A DNA stretch of 16,250 nt, taken from JACCTH01 sp036556085. GTDB taxonomy: Bacteria; Actinomycetota; Acidimicrobiia; Spongiisociales; ZC4RG35. Location of the stretch: NCBI GenBank assembly GCA_036556085.1, contig DATBKE010000212.1:1-16250 (forward strand), given 5' to 3'. Of this stretch, positions 6,452 through 14,388 are shown piece after piece (positions within the stretch are counted from its first letter, which is position 1; each line of letters opens with the position of its first letter). A program made the position numbers and the translations under genes. Below the pieces are notes generated by a model. The model was not told the DNA's origin, made no database searches, and saw only the letters and a list, made by a program, of their open reading frames with translations.

Positions 6452-7311
6452 GCCAAACCTTGTTGCTGGTTGGCATCGCCGGAGTCGCCCTCCTGGCCGC
6501 GCTCGGCGCCTTCGCCATTGCGTGGCGGCGGTCGACTGGCGCCCCCTCCTGGCGCGAGGCGGTATCGCGGGAGACCAGACGAGCCGACAGGTCGCCGCCC
6601 CCACCGGTGCTGGAAGAACCAGTTCTCGTGGAGCCCGCCGGCGAGCCAGTGGAGATCGAAGCCGAGGAGGACAGAGACGCGGTCCCTGCCGCCGTCACCG
6701 TCACTCACGAACAGCGGGTCGTCGAGGTCTCGCCTGAGGAAGCCGGCGTCAGTCGTCGGCAGTTCTTTAACCGCGCCCTCAGTGCGACGTTCGGGTCTTT
6801 TCTGGCGATCCTCGGGATCGAATTGCTCGCCTTCATGTGGCCCAAGCTCAAAGGTGGGTTCGGGGCCAGCATCGATGCGGGTGCCCCTTCCGACCTCCTC
6901 GCCGCCACCCGTACCGCCGACGGAGGCGTCATCCCCGCCTTCATTCCCGAAGCCCGTGCCTACGTGGTTCCGGCCACCGAGACCCTGAGCGCCCAGTTCG
7001 AGGGCAAGGGGGTTGCGGCCGCCGGCCTCATGGCCCTGTATCAGCGCTGCGTGCATCTCGGGTGCCGGGTTCCCTGGTGTGCGACTTCGCAAGGCTTTGA
7101 GTGTCCCTGCCACGGTTCCAAGTACGACTCGATCGGGGAGTACTTCGCCGGCCCGGCCCCGCGCAATCTCGACCGTTTTCAAGTGGAGTTGATCGACGAT
7201 CGCTTCATCATCCACACCGGCAGCATCATCCAAACCCCCCGGGCCCCGTCGCGGACGGTTTCCTATCCGCAGGGTCCTTCGTGCATCGCCCTGGTGGCTG
7301 CCGAGGAATGA
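6448..7311 (+). CDS. qcrA: Rieske [2Fe-2S] iron-sulfur subunit
   Basis: This 287-residue high-potential electron acceptor at the Qo site has cluster ligands Cys201 and His203 (CVHLGC) and Cys219 and His222 (CPCHGS), with Cys206 and Cys221 as the usual disulfide. There is an N-terminal membrane helix (4-26), then an acidic Pro/Glu-rich cytoplasmic linker (48-98), then a Tat-like twin-arginine SRRQFFN (102-108) before a second helix (112-131). The extra first helix and linker resemble multi-helix actinobacterial QcrA more than single-helix Rieske proteins. The start is the GTG at 6448, overlapping the previous TGA (GTGA). An upstream in-frame ATG at 6397 lies inside the previous gene and is rejected. 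Confidence 0.95.
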   Translation: MSQTLLLVGIAGVALLAALGAFAIAWRRSTGAPSWREAVSRETRRADRSPPPPVLEEPVLVEPAGEPVEIEAEEDRDAVPAAVTVTHEQRVVEVSPEEAGVSRRQFFNRALSATFGSFLAILGIELLAFMWPKLKGGFGASIDAGAPSDLLAATRTADGGVIPAFIPEARAYVVPATETLSAQFEGKGVAAAGLMALYQRCVHLGCRVPWCATSQGFECPCHGSKYDSIGEYFAGPAPRNLDRFQVELIDDRFIIHTGSIIQTPRAPSRTVSYPQGPSCIALVAAEE

Positions 7312-9008
7312 GTTCAAGCCTCGTCATCACTCTGGCCGTCGTGGGCGGCGTGGCCTGGCTCGCCTTCCTCGGGGTGTCGGCGCTGCGTTCCCGGGGCAAA
7401 GAGGAGATACCGCCCAACCAGTCCACCGGGCGCACCGATGAGGAGCTGGAAACTCGCCGGCTCGAGCGGGTGCAGCAGGGGGCGGTCCTCTTCGCCGGCT
7501 TCCTAGCTGTCAGTCTTCCCCTCTATTTCCTGGGAGAAGGGGCCCGGCAGGAAAGCTTCGTGGACCAATTCGGGGAAGAGTCCATCACCCGTGGTGAGCA
7601 TCTGGTGGCGGAGTTCGGTTGCTTCGATTGCCACGGGCCGGGTGGGTCGGGTGGAAGCGCGGTTTACATCGAAAAGCGGACCGGGGTCACCACGCAATGG
7701 AACGTTCCATCCCTCGACGACATCTTTTATCGCTACGAGGCGGAAGAGGTCAATTACTGGATCACCTTCGGCCGGCCCAACACGCCGATGCCAGCTTGGG
7801 GCCTGGCCGGCGGTGGAGCGATGAATGAGAACCAGGTCCAGGACATCGTCAACTACATCCAGTCGATCCAGATCGGTCAGCAGGAAGCCCTGGGCCGGGT
7901 CGGGGCGCGAATCAGCGCCGAGCAGCAGAAGCTGGCCAGCGCCGAGTCGTTGATGGATGCCGTGATCGCTGAACAGGCCCAACTGGTGGCGACCATTCAG
8001 GCGGCGAAGGGGATCGCCGATCAAACGCTGGAGCTCACGGTGGAGATGCGAGATGTCCTCGATACCGCGGCTTCGGGAATCGACACCGACGGTGATGGCC
8101 TTTCCGACGTGGCGGAGACCGAGCTCAATGAGTTGTCGGCGGAGTTCGCCTCCATCTGGGATCTACCCGGAGTCGAAGCCGTCACCTTCGATCCGGCGAA
8201 TGCTCAGTCGACCGGCGCCCCTGATGAGGAAGTGCTCGACGATGTGCTGACCGGGCTCACCGAGCAGACGGGAACCAATCCCCTCCTCGGCTCCTTCGTA
8301 GCGCGAATCGAAGCAGCTAGGTCCGAAACCGGCGATGACGGAGACGGAGACGGAATCAGCGATGCCGCCGAAGGCACCATCTCGACCTTGCTCACCGACG
8401 CCCTCGCGGCGGTTCGACCCGACGGACTCGCCGTGCTGAATCTCGATCCCGCCAACCCTGAGTCGAGCGGCGAAGCCGACCTCGTGGTTGCAGAGCGCGG
8501 GGTGTCGGCCAACGAAAGCATCGCCCTTCAGACCGATGTCACTCGCACCAACGAGGAGCGTCTCCTTGGCAACGCCCAAGCCGCGCTCGGGCATCTCGAG
8601 CAGGCCGCCGCCGACGCGAAGTGGACGATCGACATCGATGGAGTTGCGGCCGGTTTCGACGGAAGTGCAGAGGATGCCGCCCGTGCGGTCTACCTGTTCA
8701 ATGCATACTGCGCCCGCTGCCACACGGCGGGCTGGTCGGCGGGGCTGCCGTTTACCCAGGAGGCGGGCTCGGGAGCCCTCGGCCCCGCTCTCTGGGAGGG
8801 ACGGCCCAACGTGCAGTTCCTCGACCAGGAAGCTCTGGTGGAGTTCATCACCGAGGGGTCGGCAGCGGCTGAGGCCTACGGGGTCAACGGGATCGGGAGC
8901 GGTCGAATGCCGGCCTTCGGTCGCGTGCTGAGCATGGAAGACATCGAGCTCATCGCCAGCTATCTGCGCACCGGTAATCTCACAGGTCTGGGGGCAGCCG
9001 AAGAATGA
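7308..9008 (+). CDS. Membrane-anchored di-haem cytochrome c with inserted Ca-loop repeats
   Basis: This 566-residue protein is the likely acceptor from the Rieske protein, standing in for cytochrome c1/QcrC. Two membrane segments (about 5-25 and 57-75) precede haem domain 1 (C105-F-D-C108-H109, likely Met161 in NTPMPAW). Haem domain 2 (C468-A-R-C471-H472, likely Met534 in SGRMPAFG) is near the C-terminus. About 270 residues separate the domains: a predicted coiled coil (about 195-255), then two copies of an 85-residue-period module. Each copy has a DxDGDG(L/I)SD loop typical of calcium-binding repeats and a later DPAN(A/P) motif. The start ATG overlaps the Rieske TGA (ATGA); a longer ORF from 7101 overlaps Rieske coding sequence and is rejected. 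QcrC lacks such an insertion. Confidence 0.92.
   Translation: MSSSLVITLAVVGGVAWLAFLGVSALRSRGKEEIPPNQSTGRTDEELETRRLERVQQGAVLFAGFLAVSLPLYFLGEGARQESFVDQFGEESITRGEHLVAEFGCFDCHGPGGSGGSAVYIEKRTGVTTQWNVPSLDDIFYRYEAEEVNYWITFGRPNTPMPAWGLAGGGAMNENQVQDIVNYIQSIQIGQQEALGRVGARISAEQQKLASAESLMDAVIAEQAQLVATIQAAKGIADQTLELTVEMRDVLDTAASGIDTDGDGLSDVAETELNELSAEFASIWDLPGVEAVTFDPANAQSTGAPDEEVLDDVLTGLTEQTGTNPLLGSFVARIEAARSETGDDGDGDGISDAAEGTISTLLTDALAAVRPDGLAVLNLDPANPESSGEADLVVAERGVSANESIALQTDVTRTNEERLLGNAQAALGHLEQAAADAKWTIDIDGVAAGFDGSAEDAARAVYLFNAYCARCHTAGWSAGLPFTQEAGSGALGPALWEGRPNVQFLDQEALVEFITEGSAAAEAYGVNGIGSGRMPAFGRVLSMEDIELIASYLRTGNLTGLGAAEE
8079..8492 (+). repeat. Internal 85-residue module duplicated inside the di-haem cytochrome
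   Basis: Residues 258-310 and 342-395 of the cytochrome carry the same motif order. The loops DTDGDGLSD (Asp259) and DDGDGDGISD (Asp344 equivalent) are 85 residues apart. FDPANAQSTG (Asp295) and LDPANPESSG (Asp380) are also exactly 85 apart. The DNA of the two copies has diverged, so the duplication is old. Confidence 0.75.
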
Positions 9009-9358
9009 GAGAGTTTTTCCGCGAGCTCTTGTCGGCCAACCTCTTTGTGACCGGAATCATTCTCACCCTGGCCGCCTTCGCCATCTTCTACGGCACCATC
9101 TATCTGCTGCTCTATACCAATACCGGAAAGCGGCTCGGCCTCTTGCTGGTGGGAGCGGGAATCTTTGGCTGGCTGACCATTTCTTCGTTGCTTTTCGTGA
9201 TCTATGCCCCCCGGGGACCCCGCCCTGCCGATATCGAGGGTCTCAACTCCTTTGAGGTCCGGATCATCCCCATCACCTACCTGGTGGTCTCGGCCTCGCT
9301 CTTCATCGGCTTCCTCGTTGCCCTTCGCCAACACGAAGAGCTCGCCGAAGGCGCCTAA
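9005..9358 (+). CDS. Small three-helix membrane protein ending the bc operon
   Basis: I do not recognise this 117-residue protein. Three membrane segments are likely (about 12-37, 43-66 and 86-106). The loop between the second and third contains YAPRGPRPADIEGLNSFEVR, and the C-terminus is short and acidic. The ATG overlaps the TGA of the di-haem cytochrome (ATGA), so it is translationally coupled and probably an accessory or assembly subunit of the bc complex. It is the last gene of the operon; 25 bases after its stop begins copy 2 of the hairpin repeat. Confidence 0.78.
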   Translation: MREFFRELLSANLFVTGIILTLAAFAIFYGTIYLLLYTNTGKRLGLLLVGAGIFGWLTISSLLFVIYAPRGPRPADIEGLNSFEVRIIPITYLVVSASLFIGFLVALRQHEELAEGA

Positions 9359-9382
9359 CCCCCCGAGAAGCATGCCTTCGAG

Positions 9383-9433
9383 TTTCTCCCCCCGAAGGGG
9401 GGAGTACCGGCGTAGCCGAGGAGGGGGGAATCA
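9383..9433. repeat. Dispersed two-hairpin repeat, copy 2
   Basis: This is the second copy of the element at 219-267. ctcccccc (9386-9393) pairs perfectly with ggggggag (9397-9404) around gaa; read on the minus strand the loop is the stable C(UUCG)G type. A second small hairpin is cggc (9408-9411) with gccg (9415-9418). The terminal tca at 9431-9433 is the TGA stop of rex on the minus strand, the same relation to a gene end as in copy 1. It lies between convergent genes and may end transcription from both sides. Confidence 0.8.
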
Positions 9434-10051
9434 GGCTTGGCCGTTGCGGCCGCGATAGAAGCTGAGGATCTGCAACTCGGTCGAGAGGTCGACATTGCGC
9501 ACTTCGACTGTCGACGGCGGGCGCAAGGCAGCCGGAGCGAAGTTCAAGACCGAGCGCACTCCTGACTCGGCCAAACGCCTCAGCACCTCCGGGGCAGCCT
9601 CAGCCGGAGTGGCGATGATGGCGATGGCGAAACGATGGGCACGAGCATCGTCGGTGAGCCGGTCGAGATGCTTGATCGGATAGCCGTGGACCATGTTGCC
9701 GACCTTGCCCGGGTCGACGTCATACAGCCCCGAGATTGTGAAGCCCCGCTCGTCGAATCCGCCGTAGCCCGCCAGCGCCTGGCCGAGGTGTCCCGCTCCG
9801 ACGATCGCCACGCCCACGTTCTCCAGAAGCCCCAGTTCGCGTCTCAGGGTTGACCGCAGGTGATCGGTCTCGTAACCCACGCCGCGAATTCCCTGATGAC
9901 CGAGATAGGAGAGATCACGCCTCACCTGGGCCGCGCTCACACCTACCGCGTTGGCGATGTCATTCGATGAGACCGTCAGTGAAGCGACTTCGTCGAGGCC
10001 CTGCAGATAGCGAGCGAGCCGCGCCACCGTCGCCCGCGGAATGTCCTTCAC
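9431..10051 (-). CDS. rex: Redox-sensing transcriptional repressor Rex
   Basis: This 206-residue protein is normal length for Rex, which senses NADH/NAD+ and releases DNA when NADH is high. The N-terminus DIPRATVARLARYL and the winged helix with recognition segment VSAAQVRRDLSYLG (38-51) are followed by GIRGVGY (54-60). A Rossmann fold follows with GAGHLG (85-90), YDVDPGKVG (110-118), LNFAP (169-173) and the swapped C-terminal helix NVDLSTELQILSFY. The start is GTG at 10051. TACCGT lies seven bases upstream on the minus strand, suggesting a leaderless transcript. It is flanked by the bc operon and the menJ-nuo genes, so respiration genes are its likely targets. No Rex operator was found in the window. 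Confidence 0.95.
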   Translation of the reverse strand: MKDIPRATVARLARYLQGLDEVASLTVSSNDIANAVGVSAAQVRRDLSYLGHQGIRGVGYETDHLRSTLRRELGLLENVGVAIVGAGHLGQALAGYGGFDERGFTISGLYDVDPGKVGNMVHGYPIKHLDRLTDDARAHRFAIAIIATPAEAAPEVLRRLAESGVRSVLNFAPAALRPPSTVEVRNVDLSTELQILSFYRGRNGQA

Positions 10052-10058
10052 CCGCCCA

Positions 10059-10068
10059 ACGGTAACCT
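10059..10068. promoter_or_regulatory. Overlapping divergent -10 elements for rex and menJ-like
   Basis: The starts of rex (10051, minus) and menJ-like (10077, plus) are 25 bases apart. The palindrome ggtaacc (10061-10067) contains TACCGT on the minus strand (10064-10059, seven bases before the rex GTG) and TAACCT on the plus strand (10063-10068, eight bases before the menJ ATG). Both fit TANNNT, so the two -10 elements share bases and the promoters probably exclude each other. Confidence 0.4.
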
Positions 10069-10076
10069 CGCATGTG

Positions 10077-11315
10077 ATGCCCGATTCCTCCGTGCTTGTC
10101 GTCGGCGGGGGTCCGGCGGGTTCAGCGGCTGCCTACTGGCTGGCCCGTTCCGGTCATCAAGTGACCCTGGTTGAGAAAAAGGAGTATCCCCGCGACAAAA
10201 CCTGCGGCGATGGACTGACTCCGCGGGCGATCTATTGGCTGGAACAGATGGGCTTCGATTTCGAAGTCCCCGAGTTTCATCGCATCACGGGACTGCGCTC
10301 CTACGCCGGCCAGGACCTCTACCTGGAGATGAGCTGGCCCGAACACTCCAAGTACCCCAACTGGGGAGGAGTGATCCGTCGCCGCGACCTCGACGCCCAA
10401 GTGGCAGCTCTTGCCCGCAAGCAAGGGGCTGAGGTCCTCGAGAAGACCGAGGCCTTGCCGCAGGTGGAGAACGGACAGCTCAAAGCGGTCGACCTCGTCC
10501 ACGAGGGCGAGACCCGCACGGTGGAACCGGCCTTTGTGATCATCGCGGACGGTTCGATGAACCGCTTTGGGCGCGAGCTGGGGACCGTGCGACGCAAGGA
10601 CTACCCGATGGGAATGGCCGCCCGCGGTTATTACTCATCCCCGCGATCACAGGATCCTTTCCTGGAGAGCCAGCTCGACATGCGAGACGAAAACGGCGAC
10701 AACATGCCGGGCTATGGCTGGGTGTTTCCGCTCGGTGACGGCACCGTCAACGTCGGAGTCGGTCTCCTTTCCACCTCGAAGCGTTGGAAGGGAGTCAACA
10801 CCTCGAAGATGATGGCCGACTACGTCCGCATCGCTCCCGATTACTGGGAACTATCGGAGGCGTCGAAGCTGACCGATCCGGTGGGTGGCAAGCTGACCAT
10901 GAGCTTCTCCCGCTCGCCATCGATCGGACGCAACTGGCTGACCATCGGCGACGCCGCCGGCGCCATCAACCCGTGGAACGGAGAGGGAATCTCCTACGCC
11001 TATGAGACCGGGGAAATTGCCGCCCGCTACATCTCCGAAGCGATGGCAACCGGCGATCCCGAAGTCCTGGCCGGCTACGGACGCGAGCTCGAGGCCGAGT
11101 TCGGCCTCTATTACAAGATGGCCCGCGTCTTCGTGAAGCTCATTGCCTATCCGTCGGTGATGAGGTCACTGGCGCAGGTAGGAATTCGCAGCCGGCCGTT
11201 GATGGAGTGGACGTTGAAGGTGATGTCGAATCTGCTCGATGAGAATGAGAAATCGGCCGGGGAGAGGGCCTACAACATACTCGCCGCCGCTGTCAGGCCG
11301 CTTCCGGTCAAGTGA
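10077..11315 (+). CDS. menJ: Geranylgeranyl reductase family flavoprotein, MenJ-like menaquinone reductase
   Basis: The protein has 412 residues. This FAD-dependent family saturates isoprenoid double bonds; actinobacterial MenJ reduces one unit of the menaquinone side chain. The N-terminal FAD motif VLVVGGGPAGSAAAYWLA (6-23) is followed by the acidic strand end LVEKKEYPRDKTCGDG (31-46), which includes the family's CGDG. IIADG is at 155-159, and the second FAD motif GDAAGAINPWNGEGI is at 291-305. A C-terminal basic and partly hydrophobic region (345-380) may attach it to the membrane. An upstream ATG at 10041 would overlap the divergent rex gene, so ATG 10077 is chosen. Location directly before nuoA supports a quinone role over lipid or chlorophyll side chains. 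The substrate is inferred. Confidence 0.85.
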   Translation: MPDSSVLVVGGGPAGSAAAYWLARSGHQVTLVEKKEYPRDKTCGDGLTPRAIYWLEQMGFDFEVPEFHRITGLRSYAGQDLYLEMSWPEHSKYPNWGGVIRRRDLDAQVAALARKQGAEVLEKTEALPQVENGQLKAVDLVHEGETRTVEPAFVIIADGSMNRFGRELGTVRRKDYPMGMAARGYYSSPRSQDPFLESQLDMRDENGDNMPGYGWVFPLGDGTVNVGVGLLSTSKRWKGVNTSKMMADYVRIAPDYWELSEASKLTDPVGGKLTMSFSRSPSIGRNWLTIGDAAGAINPWNGEGISYAYETGEIAARYISEAMATGDPEVLAGYGRELEAEFGLYYKMARVFVKLIAYPSVMRSLAQVGIRSRPLMEWTLKVMSNLLDENEKSAGERAYNILAAAVRPLPVK

Positions 11316-11337
11316 TCTGGTGACATTTCCTCGTCCC

Positions 11338-11343
11338 TAAGCT
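11338..11343 (+). promoter_or_regulatory. Possible -10 element before nuoA
   Basis: TAAGCT lies eight bases before the nuoA ATG, with no Shine-Dalgarno between, which suggests a leaderless transcript. The gap to menJ is only 36 bases, so read-through from menJ is equally possible. Confidence 0.3.
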
Positions 11344-11351
11344 CGGTCTCG

Positions 11352-11759
11352 ATGCAGCTGATCGACTATCTGCCGATTGCGATCATGGCCGCCCTGGCGG
11401 TCGCCTTCGTTGGAGTTTCGCTCTTCGTCTCCAAGTTCTTCTCGCCCCGCAATCCCACTCCCGAAAAACTTGCTCCTTACGAGTGCGGGATCCTTCCCGA
11501 GACCGAGCCCGTGCAGCGCTTTCCAGTCAAGTTCTATCTGGTGGCGATGCTTTTCGTGATCTTCGACGTGGAGATCATCTTTCTCTTCGCCTGGGCGACT
11601 CGCTTTCCCGATCTCGGCTGGTACGGCGTGGCGGCCATGGGGATCTTCACGCTCTTTGTATTGGAGACGCTCATCTACGTGTGGAAGCGGGGGGCCCTCG
11701 ATTGGAACGTCAGCCGGCGCGCTCGTTACCGCCCGGTAGACGAAGAGCGGGCCGCGTGA
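11352..11759 (+). CDS. nuoA: NADH-quinone oxidoreductase subunit A
   Basis: This 135-residue membrane subunit of complex I lies next to the quinone cavity. Three membrane segments are at about 5-28, 60-84 and 90-112. The conserved loop PYECGILP (42-49) and the FPVKFYLVAMLFVIFDVEIIF region (57-77) with its acidic Asp/Glu pair are intact. It is the first nuo gene. Its TGA overlaps the nuoB GTG (GTGA), so the pair is translationally coupled. Usual length, no anomaly. Confidence 0.96.
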   Translation: MQLIDYLPIAIMAALAVAFVGVSLFVSKFFSPRNPTPEKLAPYECGILPETEPVQRFPVKFYLVAMLFVIFDVEIIFLFAWATRFPDLGWYGVAAMGIFTLFVLETLIYVWKRGALDWNVSRRARYRPVDEERAA

Positions 11760-12223
11760 GCATCCGCCGCACTGCCCCCACCAACCTTCTCACCACCACC
11801 ATCGACAAAGCGGCGCGTTGGGCCCAGAGCCGGTCGATGTTTCCGGCCACCTTCGGCCTCGCTTGCTGTGCCATCGAGATGATGGCGACGGGCGCTGCCC
11901 ACTATGACTTGGCGCGATTCGGCATGGAGGTGTTTAGAGCTTCGCCCCGTCAAGCCGACCTCATGATCGTCGCCGGACGCGTGAGTCAGAAGATGGCGCC
12001 CGTCCTGCGGCAGGTCTATGACCAGATGCCGGATCCGAAGTGGGTGATTTCAATGGGGGCGTGCGCATCCACAGGCGGCATGTTCAACAACTATGCCCTG
12101 GTTCAGGGTGTCGATCAGGTGGTGCCGGTCGACATCTACGTTCCCGGCTGTCCCCCCGGACCGCAGAGCCTCATGCACGGGATCCTCACCCTCCATGACA
12201 ACATCATGGCGGGGAAGGCATGA
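11756..12223 (+). CDS. nuoB: NADH-quinone oxidoreductase subunit B
   Basis: This 155-residue peripheral-arm subunit carries terminal cluster N2, which reduces the quinone. The four ligands are present: adjacent Cys37 and Cys38 (LACCAIEMM), Cys103 (GACAS) and Cys132 (PGCPP). The GTG start overlaps the nuoA stop. A longer ORF from 11483 lies within nuoA and is rejected. Its stop overlaps the nuoC ATG (ATGA). No sign of degeneration. Confidence 0.97.
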   Translation: MSIRRTAPTNLLTTTIDKAARWAQSRSMFPATFGLACCAIEMMATGAAHYDLARFGMEVFRASPRQADLMIVAGRVSQKMAPVLRQVYDQMPDPKWVISMGACASTGGMFNNYALVQGVDQVVPVDIYVPGCPPGPQSLMHGILTLHDNIMAGKA

Positions 12224-12687
12224 CGACCTCCCAGGATGTTCTCGGCAGTTTCGAAGAAGCCGAATGGATCGAGAGCGCCGGCGAGGAGGTGGTGCGAGTC
12301 CCTGCCGAGAGGTTGCGGGAATTTGCCCAGGTCGCTCGGGAAGCAGGATTCGAGCTGCTCTCCGACATCACCGCCGTCGACTGGCTCGATCGGGAGCCTC
12401 GGTTCGATGTGGTCGTCAATCTGGTGTCTCTCCAACACCGTTTGCGGCTTCGGATCATCGTCGGTGCCGGCGGAGAAGATCCCACGGTGCCGTCTTTGGT
12501 CCCGGTCTGGCCGGGGGCGAACTATGCCGAGCGCGAGGTCTTCGACATGTTCGGCATCACTTTCGCCGATCATCCCGATCTCACTCGCATCCTCATGCCC
12601 GACGAGTGGGAGGGGTTTCCGCTGCGGAAGGACTTCGCCACCGGATCGGTGCCTGTGCAGTTCAAGGGTTCGCACAAGGTGAGCTGA
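12220..12687 (+). CDS. nuoC: NADH-quinone oxidoreductase subunit C
   Basis: This 155-residue 30-kDa-type subunit of the complex I peripheral arm is at the short end for the family. The conserved signature is complete: an ERE near 107-109, the FDMFGITFADHPDLTRIL segment and the GFPLRKDF ending (132-139). It is separate from NuoD, unlike the fused NuoCD of enterobacteria. The ATG overlaps the nuoB TGA, and nuoD starts one base after its stop. Confidence 0.96.
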   Translation: MTTSQDVLGSFEEAEWIESAGEEVVRVPAERLREFAQVAREAGFELLSDITAVDWLDREPRFDVVVNLVSLQHRLRLRIIVGAGGEDPTVPSLVPVWPGANYAEREVFDMFGITFADHPDLTRILMPDEWEGFPLRKDFATGSVPVQFKGSHKVS

Positions 12688-12688
12688 G

Positions 12689-14035
12689 ATGACCGACCAA
12701 AAGTCCCGTCAGGAAATCGATCTCTGGATTTCGGGCACCGAGGAGCCGGATACCGCTGCCACCGCGGAAGGCGCGCAGGAGATGCGCCAAGAGGAGAGCG
12801 GGTTTCGCCTCGCCGAGCAGGTGGGGGCGGTGGTCTCTGACGACTACGTCTTCGACGATGATTTCTCCGACGACGAGCGGATGATTGTCAACATGGGCCC
12901 CCAGCACCCTTCGACTCATGGCGTTCTACGGCTCCAGATCGAACTCGAAGGCGAGATCATTCGGAGGACCAAGCCCGTTATCGGTTATCTCCACACGGGA
13001 ATGGAGAAGACGGCCGAGGCCCTGACCTTTATGCAGGGCCCGACCAACGTCACCCGGATGGACTACCTCGCCTCCTTCCATAACGAGCTCGCCTTTTCGC
13101 TCGCCACCGAACGCCTGCTGGGGATCGAGGTACCGCCGCGGGCCGATGCCATCCGCGTGCTGATGACCGAGCTCAATCGGATTTCCTCCCACCTGGTGGC
13201 GATGGCCACCAACGGTATGGACATCGGTGCTCTTTCGATCATGACGTACGGCTTCCGCGAACGGGAGCAGGTGCTGGCGTTCTTCGAGAAAGTCACCGGG
13301 CTGCGGATGAACCACAACTACATCCGCCCGGGTGGGGTGGCCGCTGATCTTCCCCCCGGTTGGCGGGCCGACGTCAAGGCCATCGCCGAGAACATGAGAG
13401 CCCGGATCGGGGACTACGACGACATGTTGAAGGAGAACCCGATTTGGACCGGCCGCACCCGGGGGATCGGAGTCATCACCGCCGAGGAGTGTTTGGCCTA
13501 CAGCATCACCGGCCCCACTCTGCGCTCGACCGGGATCGACTGGGATCTGCGCAAGGTCTTCCCCTACTCAGGAATCGAGCAATACGAGTTCGAAGTCCCA
13601 GTCGGTGAGCAGGGCGATGTCTATGACCGCTATCGAGTGCGGATCGAGGAGATCCTGCAGTCGGCCCGGATCGTCGAGCAGGTGGCCGAGGCGATGCCGA
13701 AGGGCGACTTCCGATCAGACGACCGCAAGGTCACCCCGCCGCCGCGGGCGCGTATCGACGAATCGATGGAGGCCTTGATTCATCATTTCAAGATCTTCAC
13801 CGAAGGCTTTCGGGTGCCGCCCGGAGAGACATATGCGGCGGTGGAGGGCCCGCGGGGCGAGCTCGGGTGCTACATCGTCTCGAACGGTGAGGGGATTCCC
13901 TATCGGGTTCATGTCAGGGCCCCGTCGTTTTACAACCTGCAGGCGCTACCGATCATGATGGCCGACTCGCTGGTGGCCGACACCATTGCCACGATCGCCT
14001 CGCTCGATCCGGTAATGGGAGATGTCGACCGCTGA
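12689..14035 (+). CDS. nuoD: NADH-quinone oxidoreductase subunit D
   Basis: This 448-residue 49-kDa subunit forms the quinone pocket with NuoB. The conserved fold starts near 65 with MIVNMGPQHPSTHG (65-78), then GYLHTGMEK, MNHNYIRPGG and the C-terminal MGDVDR. The first ~62 residues are an extra, very acidic extension absent from typical NuoD. The ATG sits one base after the nuoC stop with aaggtg about 8 bases upstream, which supports this start; in-frame ATGs at residues 32 and 65 are alternatives that would remove the extension. Its TGA overlaps the ATG of the SnoaL-like gene. Catalytically intact as far as visible. Confidence 0.96.
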   Translation: MTDQKSRQEIDLWISGTEEPDTAATAEGAQEMRQEESGFRLAEQVGAVVSDDYVFDDDFSDDERMIVNMGPQHPSTHGVLRLQIELEGEIIRRTKPVIGYLHTGMEKTAEALTFMQGPTNVTRMDYLASFHNELAFSLATERLLGIEVPPRADAIRVLMTELNRISSHLVAMATNGMDIGALSIMTYGFREREQVLAFFEKVTGLRMNHNYIRPGGVAADLPPGWRADVKAIAENMRARIGDYDDMLKENPIWTGRTRGIGVITAEECLAYSITGPTLRSTGIDWDLRKVFPYSGIEQYEFEVPVGEQGDVYDRYRVRIEEILQSARIVEQVAEAMPKGDFRSDDRKVTPPPRARIDESMEALIHHFKIFTEGFRVPPGETYAAVEGPRGELGCYIVSNGEGIPYRVHVRAPSFYNLQALPIMMADSLVADTIATIASLDPVMGDVDR

Positions 14036-14388
14036 TGACTCGTGCCGACGTGCAGACTTGGCTCGATCGCTATGTCGCGGCCTGGAACTCTTATGACCGC
14101 GAGTCGATCGAGTCACTCTTTACCGAGGACGCCGAATATCGGTATCACCCTTATGACGAGCCGCTCGTGGGAGCGAGTGCCATTGCCGAGAGCTGGCTTG
14201 GTGATCAGGACGAGCCCGGGAGCTGGTCGGCGTCCTATCAACCCCATCTCCTAGAGGGCAACAAAGCGACTGCTACCGGCACCACCACTTACGAGGACGG
14301 ACGCACCTATTGGAACATGTGGGAGTTGGACTTTGCCCCCGACGGCCGCTGTCAGCGATTCGTCGAGTGGTTTATGCGTCAGCCCTGA
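14035..14388 (+). CDS. NTF2/SnoaL-like small protein
   Basis: This 117-residue cytoplasmic protein has the start typical of the NTF2-like fold: VQTWLDRYVAAWNSYDRESI (6-25), then LFTEDAEYRYHPYDEPLVG (28-46), followed by beta strands ending RFVEWFMRQP. Such proteins bind or transform small molecules, or act as a structural fold; the substrate cannot be predicted here. Its ATG overlaps the nuoD stop by one base (TGATG), so it is co-transcribed with nuoABCD. Its last 17 bases overlap the convergent dedA gene. Confidence 0.85.
   Translation: MTRADVQTWLDRYVAAWNSYDRESIESLFTEDAEYRYHPYDEPLVGASAIAESWLGDQDEPGSWSASYQPHLLEGNKATATGTTTYEDGRTYWNMWELDFAPDGRCQRFVEWFMRQP

Noticed and set aside
5552..6604. Minus-strand ORF of 350 codons
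   Set aside because: It is antisense to the subunit IV gene and its Ala/Pro linker; Arg/Gly-rich composition, no recognisable motif.
3443..11351. Rex operators (TTGTGA...TCACAA type) in intergenic regions
   Set aside because: I looked at the gaps before 3546, 10077 and 11352 and found no matching palindrome.
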